Part shown: piece by piece, positions 53,813 through 63,448 of the stretch | Layout: every line of letters starts with the position of its first letter | Position numbering within the stretch: position 1 is the first letter of the stretch | NCBI RefSeq assembly: GCF_002335805.1 | Contig: NZ_NISU01000001.1 | Coordinates: 186,001-250,000 of the forward strand | Direction: 5' to 3' | Source: Bacillus sp. FJAT-45350 | Lineage (GTDB): Bacteria; Bacillota; Bacilli; Bacillales; NISU01 | Length of the DNA: 64,000 bases | Program-made: the position numbers and the translations under genes | Notes under the pieces: generated by a model | Database searches by the model: none | Told to the model about the DNA's origin: nothing | The model's input: only the letters and a program-made list of their open reading frames with translations

Positions 53813-54439
53813 ATGAGTAATTGGGAGGCCTTTTTATCTCCGTATAAACTAGCCGTAGAAGAACTGAAAATTAAGTTAAAAGGAATACGAGAGCAATATC
53901 AAATGTCTTCTAAACATACGCCAATAGAGTTTGTAACAGGTCGAGTAAAGCCAGTTTCAAGTATTTTGGACAAAGCTAAGAGAAAGAACATACCACTTAG
54001 TAACTTAGAAGAAGAGCTACAAGATTTAGCTGGTGTTCGGATTGTTTGTCAATTTGTAGAAGACATCTATACAGTTGTTGATTTACTTCGTTCAAGAAAT
54101 GACTTTGAAATAATTGAAGAGCGTGATTATATTCACCAAAAGAAAGAAAGTGGTTATCGTTCTTACCATTTAGTTTTGAAGTATCCAGTTCAAACAATAG
54201 CAGGAGAAAAGATGCTTCTTGTAGAATTGCAAGTACGTACATTATCAATGAATTTTTGGGCAACAATTGAACATTCGCTAAATTACAAATATAGTGGCGA
54301 AATCCCAAATGATATTAATTTACGTTTACAACGTGCCGCAGAAGCTGCTTTTCGTCTAGACGAAGAAATGTCAATTATTCGTGATGAAGTTCGAGATGCA
54401 CTCGAAGCATTTTCTAAGAAAAGGGATATAGAAGATTAG
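53813..54439 (+). CDS. relQ: small alarmone synthetase RelQ (SasB/YjbM)
   Basis: A 208-residue single-domain (p)ppGpp synthetase, making pppGpp/ppGpp from GTP or GDP and ATP. RelA/SpoT synthetase landmarks: TGRVKPVSSILDKAKRK, LQDLAGVRIVCQFVEDIYTVVDLLR and KESGYRSYHLVLKYP, then VELQVRTLSMNFWATIEHSLNYKY. No hydrolase or regulatory domain, and length is near B. subtilis YjbM (211). RBS GGTGGTGGAAGT. nadK follows 87 bases later, as in B. subtilis. Confidence 0.95.
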   Translation: MSNWEAFLSPYKLAVEELKIKLKGIREQYQMSSKHTPIEFVTGRVKPVSSILDKAKRKNIPLSNLEEELQDLAGVRIVCQFVEDIYTVVDLLRSRNDFEIIEERDYIHQKKESGYRSYHLVLKYPVQTIAGEKMLLVELQVRTLSMNFWATIEHSLNYKYSGEIPNDINLRLQRAAEAAFRLDEEMSIIRDEVRDALEAFSKKRDIED

Positions 54440-54526
54440 TGTATATTTTTTGTGAGCTAAGGTTATTTTGGAACAGTGAGAAATTGAGTGTAACAATAGA
54501 AAGCTATAGATGGGATGCTGATAAAT

Positions 54527-55324
54527 ATGAATTTTGTCGTAACCTCCAGAGGAGATAATACATCTAATGCCATTAAACAAAAGGTGAAAAACTATTTAAC
54601 TGAGCTTGGCTTAACTTATCATAAAACAGAGCCAGAGATTTGTATTACTGTCGGTGGTGATGGGACTTTACTACAAGCCTTTCATGATTATAAGGATAGA
54701 TTAAGTGAAACAGCCTTTGTAGGGATTCATACAGGTCATCTTGGCTTTTATGCAGACTGGAAGCCTGAAGAGGTGGAAAAGCTAGTCATTCATGTTGCCA
54801 AAACACCTTTTCAAATTGTCGAGTATCCATTATTAGAAGTGGTCATTCGTCATTATGGTCAAAGTCGCTCTGAACGACTTCTGGCATTAAATGAGTGTAC
54901 TGTGAAAAGTGTTGTTGGTTCATTAGTTTCAACTGTTGAAATTAAAGGAGACTTATTTGAAACCTTTAGAGGAGATGGTTTGTGTATATCAACGCCATCA
55001 GGAAGTACAGCTTATAATAAAGCCCTTGGTGGAGCAATTCTTCATCCCTCATTAGCATCTATACAAATATCTGAAATGGCTTCAATCAATAACCGAGTTT
55101 ATCGTACAGTTGGATCACCCCTTGTGTTGCCACAGCATCATACTTGCTTATTGAAGCCATTAGAAGAAGATCAGGATTTAAAAGTAACCATTGACCATTT
55201 CACATGGGATTATAAAAACGTAAAGTCAATTCAATGTCGTGTGGCAGAAGAAAAAATTCGATTTGCTAGATTTCGCCCATTCCCGTTTTGGAAGCGAGTA
55301 AAGGAATCATTTGTAGGAGATTAA
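54527..55324 (+). CDS. nadK: NAD kinase
   Basis: A 265-residue NAD+ kinase making NADP+. The catalytic GGDGT motif is in [15 protein letters not shown] in ALNECTVKS, and [17 protein letters not shown] binds the substrate. The sequence follows B. subtilis NadF (PpnKA) along its full length, including the ending [21 protein letters not shown] 54527 is preferred by homology (MNFVVTSRG); 54515 would add four residues. The pseudouridine synthase gene starts 5 bases after the stop. Confidence 0.96.
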   Translation: MNFVVTSRGDNTSNAIKQKVKNYLTELGLTYHKTEPEICITVGGDGTLLQAFHDYKDRLSETAFVGIHTGHLGFYADWKPEEVEKLVIHVAKTPFQIVEYPLLEVVIRHYGQSRSERLLALNECTVKSVVGSLVSTVEIKGDLFETFRGDGLCISTPSGSTAYNKALGGAILHPSLASIQISEMASINNRVYRTVGSPLVLPQHHTCLLKPLEEDQDLKVTIDHFTWDYKNVKSIQCRVAEEKIRFARFRPFPFWKRVKESFVGD

Positions 55325-55329
55325 TATTT

Positions 55330-56220
55330 ATGAACTCATTATCAATTGAATGGAAAGTGAATTCTGAAGATGATGGTAAGCTACTTCGACAGTTTCTTAG
55401 AGAAGATAAGCTAATATCAAAGCGTGCCCTTGCTGATGTAAAATTTTCAGGAGGGGCTATCTTTGTTAATGGGGAGGAGTCTACCGTTCGTCGAACATTA
55501 GTGGCTGGGGATGTTGTTTTAATTACTTTTCCGGATGAAGTGAGAAGTACAGCGATTCGACCTGAGGAAATCCCACTAGAGATTATCTATGAGGATGATC
55601 ATTTTCTTATCGTTAACAAGCCTGCAGGAATGGCAACGATTCCTTCTAGAGAGCATCCAAGTGGGACGTTAGCAAATGCAGTACTTGCTTATTATGATGT
55701 AATTGAAAGCAGGTCTACTTTTCATGCGGTTAACCGCTTAGATAGGGATACATCTGGGATTGTAGTCATTGCCAAACATCGTTATGCTCACGATTTATTG
55801 TCTCGGCAGCAGAAGGATGGTCGGCTAAAGCGCCAATACTTAATTATAGCAGAAGGACAGCTACCAGAAGAATGTGGAACGATAAGGGCTCCAATTGGAA
55901 GAAAAGACGGTAGTATCATTGAACGTGAAGTACGAGAAGATGGTCAACATGCTATCACTCATTACAAGGTTGTAAGGAGAACGAGAGCATGGACAGTTGC
56001 CTCAGTAAAACTAGAGACAGGAAGAACACATCAAATTCGCGTTCATTTCTCGTCTATCGGTCATCCATTAGCTGGTGATGATTTGTATGGTGGAAGGAAG
56101 AACTTTATCGAAAGACAAGCATTGCATAGTATAGAAACTTCCTTTTACCATCCATTTAAAGAAAAAACAATAACACTCAAAGCCCCTATTCCAATAGATT
56201 TAGAACAATTTATGGGATGA
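55330..56220 (+). CDS. yjbO: RluD-like pseudouridine synthase, YjbO-like
   Basis: A 296-residue RluA/RluD family enzyme that isomerises uridine in rRNA or tRNA. An N-terminal S4-like RNA-binding part (about 12-75) precedes the catalytic domain; the active-site aspartate lies in HAVNRLDRDTSGIVV. GRTHQIRVHFSSIGHPLAGDDLYGG is the second family motif. Start 55330 follows TAGGAGATT. Downstream of nadK as in B. subtilis (yjbN-yjbO). Target nucleotide unknown. Confidence 0.92.
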   Translation: MNSLSIEWKVNSEDDGKLLRQFLREDKLISKRALADVKFSGGAIFVNGEESTVRRTLVAGDVVLITFPDEVRSTAIRPEEIPLEIIYEDDHFLIVNKPAGMATIPSREHPSGTLANAVLAYYDVIESRSTFHAVNRLDRDTSGIVVIAKHRYAHDLLSRQQKDGRLKRQYLIIAEGQLPEECGTIRAPIGRKDGSIIEREVREDGQHAITHYKVVRRTRAWTVASVKLETGRTHQIRVHFSSIGHPLAGDDLYGGRKNFIERQALHSIETSFYHPFKEKTITLKAPIPIDLEQFMG

Positions 56221-56247
56221 TGGAATTGGAAAAAGAATTTAGAATAA

Positions 56248-56286
56248 GGCCGCTGAAAAAGTGAAAATCACACTTTTTCAGCGGCC
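56248..56286. terminator. bidirectional hairpin after yjbO
   Basis: Perfect 16-base arms, GGCCGCTGAAAAAGTG and its complement, 7-base loop, between convergent genes. Confidence 0.8.
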
Positions 56287-56365
56287 TCGGTTTCAACGAC
56301 CTTGTGTTTTTCTGCTCATTGGTACTTGAACTTTTAATTACTAATTCATAATTTGCAACTCGAAA

Positions 56366-56809
56366 TTAGTTCTCCCTCTCCACGTTCTCAATCACAAATC
56401 TCTCCATATCCTCACCATCATCATTAAAGACCACAACTTCAACTACATTTTCAAGTTCTACTAGAGGAATATCACCTGTATAGTCGAATGTTTCACCGAC
56501 AAAGTAACCACTGTTTGGTTTAACAGTGAAGCTAGTAGGTATTTGCTCTTCATTAGCAAATACAACAGTATCTTGTCCAAACTGTTCAATCAAAGTCGGG
56601 TGATGCAATTCAAATTTTAAGTATAAATTATCAGTAGGGAGTTTACTCGTGTTTTCAATTCGGGCATAAAACGTTAAAAAGTCTCTTTCTTCATCAACAA
56701 TTAGCTTACTTTCTGAACGGTCTCCTTCAATTGTTACTTGTGGACCACAGGCTGAAAGTGTAACGAGAGCAATAATAAGCAACATCCAACTGAGAATTTG
56801 TTTTTTCAT
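56366..56809 (-). CDS. small lipoprotein, unknown
   Basis: A 147-residue exported lipoprotein: signal QILSWMLLIIALVTLSACG with the lipidated cysteine at about residue 22. The mature part is a beta-rich, acidic domain (LTFYARIENTSKLPTDNLYLKFELHHP, GYFVGETFDYTGDIPL) of the immunoglobulin-like kind. Start 56809 follows AGGTGATTTT. It follows prpE on the same strand but at a distance. Not part of the B. subtilis order; function unknown. Confidence 0.7.
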   Translation of the reverse strand: MKKQILSWMLLIIALVTLSACGPQVTIEGDRSESKLIVDEERDFLTFYARIENTSKLPTDNLYLKFELHHPTLIEQFGQDTVVFANEEQIPTSFTVKPNSGYFVGETFDYTGDIPLVELENVVEVVVFNDDGEDMERFVIENVEREN

Positions 56810-56883
56810 AAAATCACCTATAACCTTATAGTTTTCAATCATCTGGATAATTATCGTATAAATGTACTAGTATTTCAACTGAT

Positions 56884-57627
56884 TCAGTCTTCGAAAGATC
56901 TGAACTTTTCTGTAACAAATGGTAGAGTTGATGGGACAGAAATTGTGTCTAGCTCAGGGTATCTTAATGCCGTAAGTTTTCCTCCGAACACACAACCTGT
57001 GTCGATGTTGATTGTATGATTCACTTTACGAGGTTCTTTTACAGGTGTATGTCCATATACGATAAAGGCGTCTCCATCATACTTCTTTGCCCAATCTCGT
57101 CGAACAGGAGAGCCATCTGGATGTTTTTCTCCTGTAATATCACCATATAAAACAAATGTCTTTACTCGCTTGTCTTGACGTCCTATGTAGTCTTTCCTAA
57201 TCCCTGCATGGGCAATAACAAGCCTTCCTTCATCAAGTTCTGAGTATAAAGGGGCACTTTCAACTAACTGCCTAAAATCATGACTAACCTGTTGAAATTC
57301 TTTCTTATCTAAAGCTTTCAGCTCTGCAACAGTTGTTTCGAGTCCGTGCGTTTCTTGAACTTTTCTTCCAAGAAAATAACGATACAATTTATCACAATGA
57401 TTTCCAGGTACGTAATGAGCGTGTTCTTTTTTTACTAATTCACAGACAACCTTCATAACCTTTATTGAATCAGGACCTCTATCTGTTAAGTCACCAACAA
57501 ATGCTAAATTTCTTTTTTCTGGATGAATAGGGATTCCTGAAGACCAATCGTAGCCCAGTTCATTGGTTAATACTTCAAATTCCTCGTAACAACCGTGTAT
57601 ATCACCTATAATATCGTATTTTGTCAT
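56884..57627 (-). CDS. prpE: bis(5'-nucleosyl)-tetraphosphatase PrpE
   Basis: A 247-residue calcineurin-like metallophosphatase of the PPP type. The three metal motifs are GDIHGCYEE (9-17), [10 protein letters not shown] and GNHCDK, followed by HAGI and YGHTPV. B. subtilis PrpE (244 residues) cleaves Ap4A asymmetrically and affects spore germination. Start 57627 follows GGAGGTTCTTATT. It lies between yjbO and yjbQ as in B. subtilis, but on the opposite strand to both. Confidence 0.92.
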   Translation of the reverse strand: MTKYDIIGDIHGCYEEFEVLTNELGYDWSSGIPIHPEKRNLAFVGDLTDRGPDSIKVMKVVCELVKKEHAHYVPGNHCDKLYRYFLGRKVQETHGLETTVAELKALDKKEFQQVSHDFRQLVESAPLYSELDEGRLVIAHAGIRKDYIGRQDKRVKTFVLYGDITGEKHPDGSPVRRDWAKKYDGDAFIVYGHTPVKEPRKVNHTINIDTGCVFGGKLTALRYPELDTISVPSTLPFVTEKFRSFED

Positions 57628-57779
57628 AATAAGAACCTCCAAGTTATATAGATAGACAAGAAACATTGACATTAGAAATGTATGTATACATAGAGTAACA
57701 TAAGGAGTTTTTCCTTGAAAAATACTGTGATTGCTTTTATTATTGCACTTTCACTATTTTGTTATAGAGGGGGAAAAGA

Positions 57780-59630
57780 ATGGAAGAACATGCTTCAGTA
57801 ACCTCACTTGTTATTGTCGTCGTTATTGCTTTTTTAATCCCTGTAATTCTACATAAACTGAAATTAAGAGTGATTCCAGTTGTTGTAGCCGAAATTATTG
57901 CAGGGATTATTATAGGTAGAAGTGGCTTTAATCTTGTAACATATGATATTTGGTTAGAGACGCTATCATTATTAGGATTTATTTTTCTGATGTTTTTAAG
58001 TGGACTTGAAATAGACTTTTCAGCCTTTGCAAAGAAATCCAGGAAAAAAACATTGCCAAACGGTAAATTAGAACCGAATGCATTTACAACAGCGTTTACA
58101 ATTTTTGTCTTTATATTTGCTATATCCTTTGCGCTATCACTCTTGTTTGTTTGGACTGGATTTATTGAAAATGCATTTCTAATGACGCTTATAATTTCTA
58201 CAATATCTTTAGGTGTCGTCGTTCCTACGTTAAAAGAAGAGAATTTAATGAAAACAGCAATTGGGCAAATAATTTTACTTGTTGCTGTTATTGCAGACTT
58301 AGTCACGATGGTATTGTTAGCGGTATTTGTCTCGATCTATGCAGATAATGCTGGTAACATGTGGTTGTTATTGCTTCTTTTTGCAGCGGGAATTTTGTTA
58401 TATTTCATTGGGAAAAAGTTCAGGCATCAGTCGTATATCGAGACAATGTCAAAGGGTACAATTCAAATTGATACAAGGGCGATATTTACATTAATTATTC
58501 TGCTCGTAGCTTTATCAGAATCTGTTGGGGCAGAAAATATTTTAGGAGCCTTTTTAGCTGGGGTACTTGTTAGTTTACTGTCACCAAATCCGGAAATGGT
58601 TCGGAAGCTTGATTCTTTTGGGTATGGTTTTTTAATTCCTATATTCTTTGTAATGGTTGGAGTGGAACTTGATTTATGGTCATTGTTTGGTGACAAAAAA
58701 GTATTAATACTTATTCCGTTATTATTTTTAGGGTTATTGATTTCTAAGGTTGTACCATCCCTTCTACTCTTACGGTGGTATGATAAAGGTACTGCTTTAG
58801 GAGCGGGCTTTCTTCTTACATCAACATTATCGCTAGTTATAGCAGCTGCAGCGATTGGGGAGAGAATTGGAGTAATTGATTCTCAGTTATCATCAGCACT
58901 TATTCTTGTAGCTGTCATTTCATGTATTGTGACACCGATAGTCTTTAAGAAAATCTTCCCTAGGGAAAGAGAAAAGACAGTGAAAGAAAAAGTAACAATG
59001 GTAGGAGCGAACCAGTTTACTTTACCATTATCGTTAACTCTAGACGGAGATAGGTTTGAAACGAGAATGTTTCATACAAAGCAGCAAAAAGTTGGTGAGA
59101 AAGAAGCGAAATCTTTGTTCTCTATTGAAGAATTAGAAGACTTTAAGGTTGAAGAACTCCAAATGAAGAATGTTTTTAATACAGATATAGCGATCATAGC
59201 TACTGGTGAAGAGACTAGAAATCATGATATTGCAAAGTTTGCTAAGGAAACAGAAGGAGTGAACAGAGTGATTGCTAGGGTGGAATCGCCTAGTTTGGAG
59301 AAGTCTCTAAAAGAGAGTGGAATCGATGTGTTTTCTGTATTTTTTTCTAATCAAGCAGTTCTTCGCGCGATGGTCGAATCTCCTAGTGTAATTGATCTAA
59401 TCTCGACAGTAGACAACGGGCTATATGAAGTTGATATGAATAATTCTAAATATGATGGTGTCGTCATACGAAAGTTTCCTTACTTAGGAGATACAGTTTT
59501 TGTACGCATTTTCCGTGGTAATGAGTCTATTATTCCACATGGTGATACCGAATTAAATTTAGGAGACCGTATTGTTGTTTCTGGGAGTGCTGAACATATT
59601 AAGGAATTACGAAAGTGGTTTTTAAGCTAA
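57780..59630 (+). CDS. yjbQ: CPA2 cation/proton antiporter with RCK domains, YjbQ-like
   Basis: A 616-residue antiporter: about twelve helices (5-390) with the Kef-type segments PVVVAEIIAGIIIGRSGFN, LLGFIFLMFLSGLEIDF and AENILGAFLAGVLVS, then a TrkA-N-like (RCK) domain (FNTDIAIIATGEETRNHDIAKFA, about 455-540) and a TrkA-C domain to the end. It exchanges K+ or Na+ for protons under cytosolic control. RBS AGAGGGGGAAAAGA. A second antiporter of different build follows at 59903. Confidence 0.92.
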   Translation: MEEHASVTSLVIVVVIAFLIPVILHKLKLRVIPVVVAEIIAGIIIGRSGFNLVTYDIWLETLSLLGFIFLMFLSGLEIDFSAFAKKSRKKTLPNGKLEPNAFTTAFTIFVFIFAISFALSLLFVWTGFIENAFLMTLIISTISLGVVVPTLKEENLMKTAIGQIILLVAVIADLVTMVLLAVFVSIYADNAGNMWLLLLLFAAGILLYFIGKKFRHQSYIETMSKGTIQIDTRAIFTLIILLVALSESVGAENILGAFLAGVLVSLLSPNPEMVRKLDSFGYGFLIPIFFVMVGVELDLWSLFGDKKVLILIPLLFLGLLISKVVPSLLLLRWYDKGTALGAGFLLTSTLSLVIAAAAIGERIGVIDSQLSSALILVAVISCIVTPIVFKKIFPREREKTVKEKVTMVGANQFTLPLSLTLDGDRFETRMFHTKQQKVGEKEAKSLFSIEELEDFKVEELQMKNVFNTDIAIIATGEETRNHDIAKFAKETEGVNRVIARVESPSLEKSLKESGIDVFSVFFSNQAVLRAMVESPSVIDLISTVDNGLYEVDMNNSKYDGVVIRKFPYLGDTVFVRIFRGNESIIPHGDTELNLGDRIVVSGSAEHIKELRKWFLS

Positions 59631-59640
59631 AATTATGAAA

Positions 59641-59688
59641 GGTTGTGCCAACAGGTAATAATCGACCTGTTAGCACAATCTTTTTTCT
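59641..59688 (+). terminator. terminator after yjbQ
   Basis: GGTTGTGC-AACAGGT pairs with ACCTGTT-GCACAATC, one bulge, then T6. Confidence 0.82.
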
Positions 59689-59708
59689 TGTAATATATTT
59701 AAGTTAAA

Positions 59709-59762
59709 GAGGTTGTTCAAAAGTCGGGTATTACCTTTTTAAACAACCTCGAAGCCATTGCC
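59709..59762 (-). repeat. nested palindromic repeat, copy E (remnant)
   Basis: GAGGTTGTTCAAAA... pairs with ...AAACAACCTC (59709-59750), as in the outer hairpin of copy B; it is followed by GAAGCCATTGCC, the reverse complement of the inner core GGCAATGGCTTC. Confidence 0.7.
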
Positions 59763-59902
59763 ACTACTTTTTTAACACTCTCTTAAAAATATTATATTTC
59801 CACTTTCTTCGCCAAATAGTACTAAATGTATTATAGTAGTTGTAGCTTCTTCAACCTCTTAGTTATGAAGCTGTTATTGAAAAGGTTAGGGGGAAAGAAG
59901 TT

Positions 59903-61969
59903 TTGATTTCAGAGCCAATATCTAATCCAGTCTTAATATTTGGACTGGCTATGCTTATTTTTCTTTTAGCTCCAATGATTATGAGAAGGTTAAAGATTCC
60001 TGGGATAATTGGCCTCATATTTGCTGGGGTTATTGTAGGTCCCAATGGAGTTGGACTATTAGACAGGGACCCTACGATTGTTCTATTAGGTACAGTTGGG
60101 CTTCTATATATTATTTTTATAGCTGGACTTGAAATTGATTTAGATGGATTTAAGAAATACAAGCAGAGAAGTATTGTTTTCGGGTCTATTTCATTTACAA
60201 TTCCCTTTTTATTAGGGACTCTAATGGCTTTTGCTTTAGGCTATTCGTTAGCAGCTTCTCTGTTACTTGGTTCTTTATTAGGTTCACATACATTACTTGC
60301 TTACCCGATCGCAAGTCGTTTTGGGATCGCGAAAAATAAAGCAGTAACGACAACTGTTGGTGGAACAATTATGACAGATACTCTTGCTCTTTTGATATTA
60401 GCTATTATTGCTTCTTCAACGACAGGAGAGTTAGATTCTACCTTTTGGTTCACGATGTTTGTTTCTTTAGGAATTTACGTTGCTGGTGTTCTAATTATTA
60501 TTCCTATGTTAGCAAAGATATTTTTCCGCACGATGAGTAGTATAGAAGGCTCAATCGAGTTTATCTTCGTTATGAGTATTCTTTTTGTGACTGCTTACCT
60601 TGCAAGTGTTGCTGGGCTAGAGCCAATTATTGGTGCCTTTTTGGCTGGTCTAGCGTTAAACCGATTTATTTTGGAGCATAGTCCCTTAATGAATCGAATT
60701 AAATTTGTCGGTAACGCCTTGTTTATCCCATTCTTTTTACTTTCTGTAGGAATGTTAATGGATATTCAAGTATTACTAAGTGACCCGTCTGCTTGGTTAC
60801 TTTCTGCGCTAATTATCCTCATCATTAATGGTGGAAAATTTTTAGCAGCTTGGATTTCAGGGAAAATTTATTCCTATTCTAAAGAGGAAGTAAAACTAAT
60901 GTATGGTCTATCGATTCCGCAGGCTGCAGCAACATTAGCGGCTACATTAGTTGGGTATGAAATTGGGTTGTTTAATCAAGCTACTGTAAACAGTGTAATT
61001 GTTATGATTTTAATCACGTGTATGGTTGGACCATATTTAGTTGAGAAATATAGTAGAAAAATAGCGCTACACGAAGAACAGAAGCCATATGAACCGTCTG
61101 ATGCTCCGCAAAGAATTTTAATTCCGTTAGCAAACCCAAAAACAATGGAGTCACTATTAGACCTTGCTTTTATTTTACGTGGAACTAAACAGGAACCACT
61201 TTATCCTTTATCAGTTGTTCAAGAGAAAAGTGGACAATCAGCATCTAAAATTGCTGAGGCGGAAAAAATGTTAGAGCATACGAAAAACTATGCATCTGGT
61301 GCAGGAGTCCCGATTCATTTACTTACTCGAGTTGACCAAAATGTCACTTCAGGTATTATTCGCGCTATTGAAGAGAGACGAATCAAAAAAGTTGTCATTG
61401 GTTGGAATGGAAAGTTATCAACTCCACAGCTAATTTTCGGAGGGATTCTTGACCAATTATTAGAGCGAACAAATGAAATGATTTACGTTGCAAGGCTTGG
61501 ACATCCCCTTAATACAACAAAGAGAATTGTATTAATTTTGCCTTCGGGGGTTGACCATAAGTCTGGTTTCTATGAGTCAGTTAGTTCGATTAAAGAGTTA
61601 GCCAATCAACTAGGTGCATCCTTACTTGCAATAGTTGTAAAAGATGATGCTACTACTTACGAGGAAACATTTAAAAACATGAAACCTGATGTTTCCCAGA
61701 AGTTTGTAGGTATTGAGGCTTGGAATGAAATTCATAACCAATATTTAAACGTTTTACGAAAAGATGATCTTGTTGTTGTTTTAAGTGCTAGAAGAGGAAC
61801 GATTGCCTGGCATCCTCAACTAGAACGTCTTCCAAGAGTTCTAGCTGAAGCGATTCCTGAGAGCTTTATTATGATTTACCCACCAGAATTAGATGTTGTA
61901 GATTCACGTGGTTCAAGAGGAACTGAAGTACCACGTACACTACTGCGATCGAGAGAATACGATGAATAG
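59903..61969 (+). CDS. CPA2-type cation/proton antiporter with UspA-like C-terminal part
   Basis: A 688-residue antiporter: about twelve helices (8-385) with PGIIGLIFAGVIVGPNGVG, LLYIIFIAGLEIDLDGF and EPIIGAFLAGLALNRF. The C-terminal 280 residues lack RCK motifs and instead show two alpha/beta segments (RILIPLANPKTMESLLDLAF; RIVLILPSGVDHKSGFYESV) like universal stress protein domains. Start is TTG at 59903, preceded by AGGGGGAAAG. It differs from the preceding YjbQ in regulation domain, so the two probably respond to different signals (inference). Confidence 0.85.
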   Translation: MISEPISNPVLIFGLAMLIFLLAPMIMRRLKIPGIIGLIFAGVIVGPNGVGLLDRDPTIVLLGTVGLLYIIFIAGLEIDLDGFKKYKQRSIVFGSISFTIPFLLGTLMAFALGYSLAASLLLGSLLGSHTLLAYPIASRFGIAKNKAVTTTVGGTIMTDTLALLILAIIASSTTGELDSTFWFTMFVSLGIYVAGVLIIIPMLAKIFFRTMSSIEGSIEFIFVMSILFVTAYLASVAGLEPIIGAFLAGLALNRFILEHSPLMNRIKFVGNALFIPFFLLSVGMLMDIQVLLSDPSAWLLSALIILIINGGKFLAAWISGKIYSYSKEEVKLMYGLSIPQAAATLAATLVGYEIGLFNQATVNSVIVMILITCMVGPYLVEKYSRKIALHEEQKPYEPSDAPQRILIPLANPKTMESLLDLAFILRGTKQEPLYPLSVVQEKSGQSASKIAEAEKMLEHTKNYASGAGVPIHLLTRVDQNVTSGIIRAIEERRIKKVVIGWNGKLSTPQLIFGGILDQLLERTNEMIYVARLGHPLNTTKRIVLILPSGVDHKSGFYESVSSIKELANQLGASLLAIVVKDDATTYEETFKNMKPDVSQKFVGIEAWNEIHNQYLNVLRKDDLVVVLSARRGTIAWHPQLERLPRVLAEAIPESFIMIYPPELDVVDSRGSRGTEVPRTLLRSREYDE

Positions 61970-62110
61970 GATTGAAGATTCAGCATTTCTGTCTTGTACA
62001 CATGGTAATATGTATAACGGACAGAGATGGCCTTATTTTAGCTAAAATTAGTAGTTCCATCATGTAACGGAATAGAGGTCCTATAAGTTTACCTTCGTTC
62101 CATATTTTTG

Positions 62111-62144
62111 AAGACTACAAATCATCGTTGTTTTGTAGTCTTTA
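62111..62144 (+). terminator. terminator after the second antiporter
   Basis: AAGACTACAAA/TTTTGTAGTCTT with a short loop, then TATAATAG; about 140 bases after the stop. Confidence 0.65.
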
Positions 62145-62215
62145 TAATAGATACCTGTTTTGTTAATAGGTCTGCAAAGTATGTAGATACTAACAGGGGA
62201 AGGGGTGATTTTACT

Positions 62216-62359
62216 ATGGAGCCAATCGTAATATGTCCACAATGTCGAGAACAAAAACCAATTAATCGCCTATTAACGGCTCAATCAAATCAAAATGTCA
62301 TTTTTGAATGTGGCGAATGTCATTATGTAAAGAGAAATATTGAAACAAAAAAAGGGTAA
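62216..62359 (+). CDS. 47-residue zinc-ribbon-like protein
   Basis: A tiny protein with two CxxC pairs, CPQCREQK and CGECHYVKR, spaced as in a zinc ribbon. RBS AAGGGGTGATTTTACT. A longer frame upstream from 62108 lacks a site. The function is unknown; zinc ribbons of this size often bind nucleic acid. Confidence 0.65.
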   Translation: MEPIVICPQCREQKPINRLLTAQSNQNVIFECGECHYVKRNIETKKG

Positions 62360-62444
62360 TATTTGTTTATTGGCGAATACATCTTAAGAGGTGCTCAAGT
62401 GCAACCATTTTGAGTACCCTCTACCATGATTGCTATAGTCATGA

Positions 62445-62450
62445 TATAAT
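62445..62450 (+). promoter_or_regulatory. extended -10 element of the fabI promoter
   Basis: TGATATAAT (62442-62450) is a TGn extended -10 box; the -35 (TACCAT at 62422-62427, spacer 17) is weak. The FapR-like site begins 3 bases later. Confidence 0.6.
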
Positions 62451-62452
62451 AA

Positions 62453-62469
62453 TTAGGACCTAGTACTAA
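62453..62469. promoter_or_regulatory. FapR-like operator before fabI
   Basis: TTAGGACCTAGTACTAA resembles the 17-base FapR box TTAGTACCTRRTACTAA with one changed base. FapR represses fatty acid synthesis genes and is released by malonyl-CoA. fabI belongs to this regulon in B. subtilis. Confidence 0.78.
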
Positions 62470-62533
62470 TAGGTTGTATTAAAGTTGTGCTTTTACAACA
62501 CTTTATTAGGCCCAATTTGAGGAGGATTTTTTG

Positions 62534-63310
62534 ATGAATTTATTACAAGACCGTACATATGTTGTTATGGGTGTAGCCAATAAACGTAGTATTGCATGGG
62601 GGATAGCTCAATCATTATCAAATGCAGGAGCAAGATTAATTTTTACATATGCTGGTGAGCGATTAGAAAAAAATGTTCGAGACCTAGCGGGCACATTAGA
62701 CAGAGATGATTCATTAGTTATTCCTTGTGATGTTACAAGTGATGAAGACATTGAGAAGGCGTTTGCTTCAATTAAAGAAGAAGTAGGAGTAATTCATGGA
62801 CTAGCTCATTGTATTGCGTTTGCAAACAAAGAGGAGCTTGAAGGTGAATACTTAAATACTACTCGTGAAGGCTTTATGCTTGCTCATAACATTAGCGCTT
62901 ATTCACTAACAGCTGTAGCCAAAGCAGCTCGTCCAATCATGACTGAAGGTGGAAGCATCGTTACTCTTACATATCTTGGTGGAGAAAGAGTAGTGAAGAA
63001 TTACAACGTTATGGGAGTAGCGAAGGCTTCACTAGATGCAAGTGTGAAATACTTAGCGAACGATCTTGGAAAAGACGGTATTCGCGTTAATGCAATTTCT
63101 GCTGGTCCTATTCGTACACTAGCAGCAAAAGGAATTTCAGGTTTCAATGATGTATTAAAAGAAATCGAAGAAAGAGCACCTCTTCGTCGTTCAACTACTC
63201 AAGAAGAAGTAGGGGATACAGCGATGTTCTTAATGAGTAATTTATCTCGCGGTATAACTGGTGAAATGATTCATGTAGATTCAGGGTATAATATTTTATC
63301 ATTATCGTAA
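62534..63310 (+). CDS. fabI: enoyl-[acyl-carrier-protein] reductase (NADH)
   Basis: A 258-residue short-chain dehydrogenase-type enoyl-ACP reductase, the last step of each fatty acid elongation cycle and target of triclosan. GVANKRSIAWGIAQSL is the cofactor loop, and the Y-x6-K catalytic pair is in NYNVMGVAKASLD. DIEKAF and RTLAAKGISGF (substrate loop) fit FabI. ATG 62534 follows GAGGAGG; the TTG ATG alternative adds one residue. A FapR-like box lies in the promoter. Weak hairpin AAGGCGT/ACGCCTT follows the stop. Confidence 0.97.
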   Translation: MNLLQDRTYVVMGVANKRSIAWGIAQSLSNAGARLIFTYAGERLEKNVRDLAGTLDRDDSLVIPCDVTSDEDIEKAFASIKEEVGVIHGLAHCIAFANKEELEGEYLNTTREGFMLAHNISAYSLTAVAKAARPIMTEGGSIVTLTYLGGERVVKNYNVMGVAKASLDASVKYLANDLGKDGIRVNAISAGPIRTLAAKGISGFNDVLKEIEERAPLRRSTTQEEVGDTAMFLMSNLSRGITGEMIHVDSGYNILSLS

Positions 63311-63397
63311 ATAGAAATAAGGCGTATCAATGGGTTTATTTACAATAGAGAACGCCTTTCGTTTAGCATTACAATATAGTAAATATTACTAACAAAA

Positions 63398-63435
63398 AGG
63401 GCATGGAAAAGTGAAATACACTTTTCCATGCCCTT
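63398..63435. terminator. bidirectional terminator between fabI and coat-type gene
   Basis: AAGGGCATGGAAAAGTG and its complement with a 5-base loop between convergent genes. Confidence 0.82.
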
Positions 63436-63448
63436 GATTAGCTTTCTT

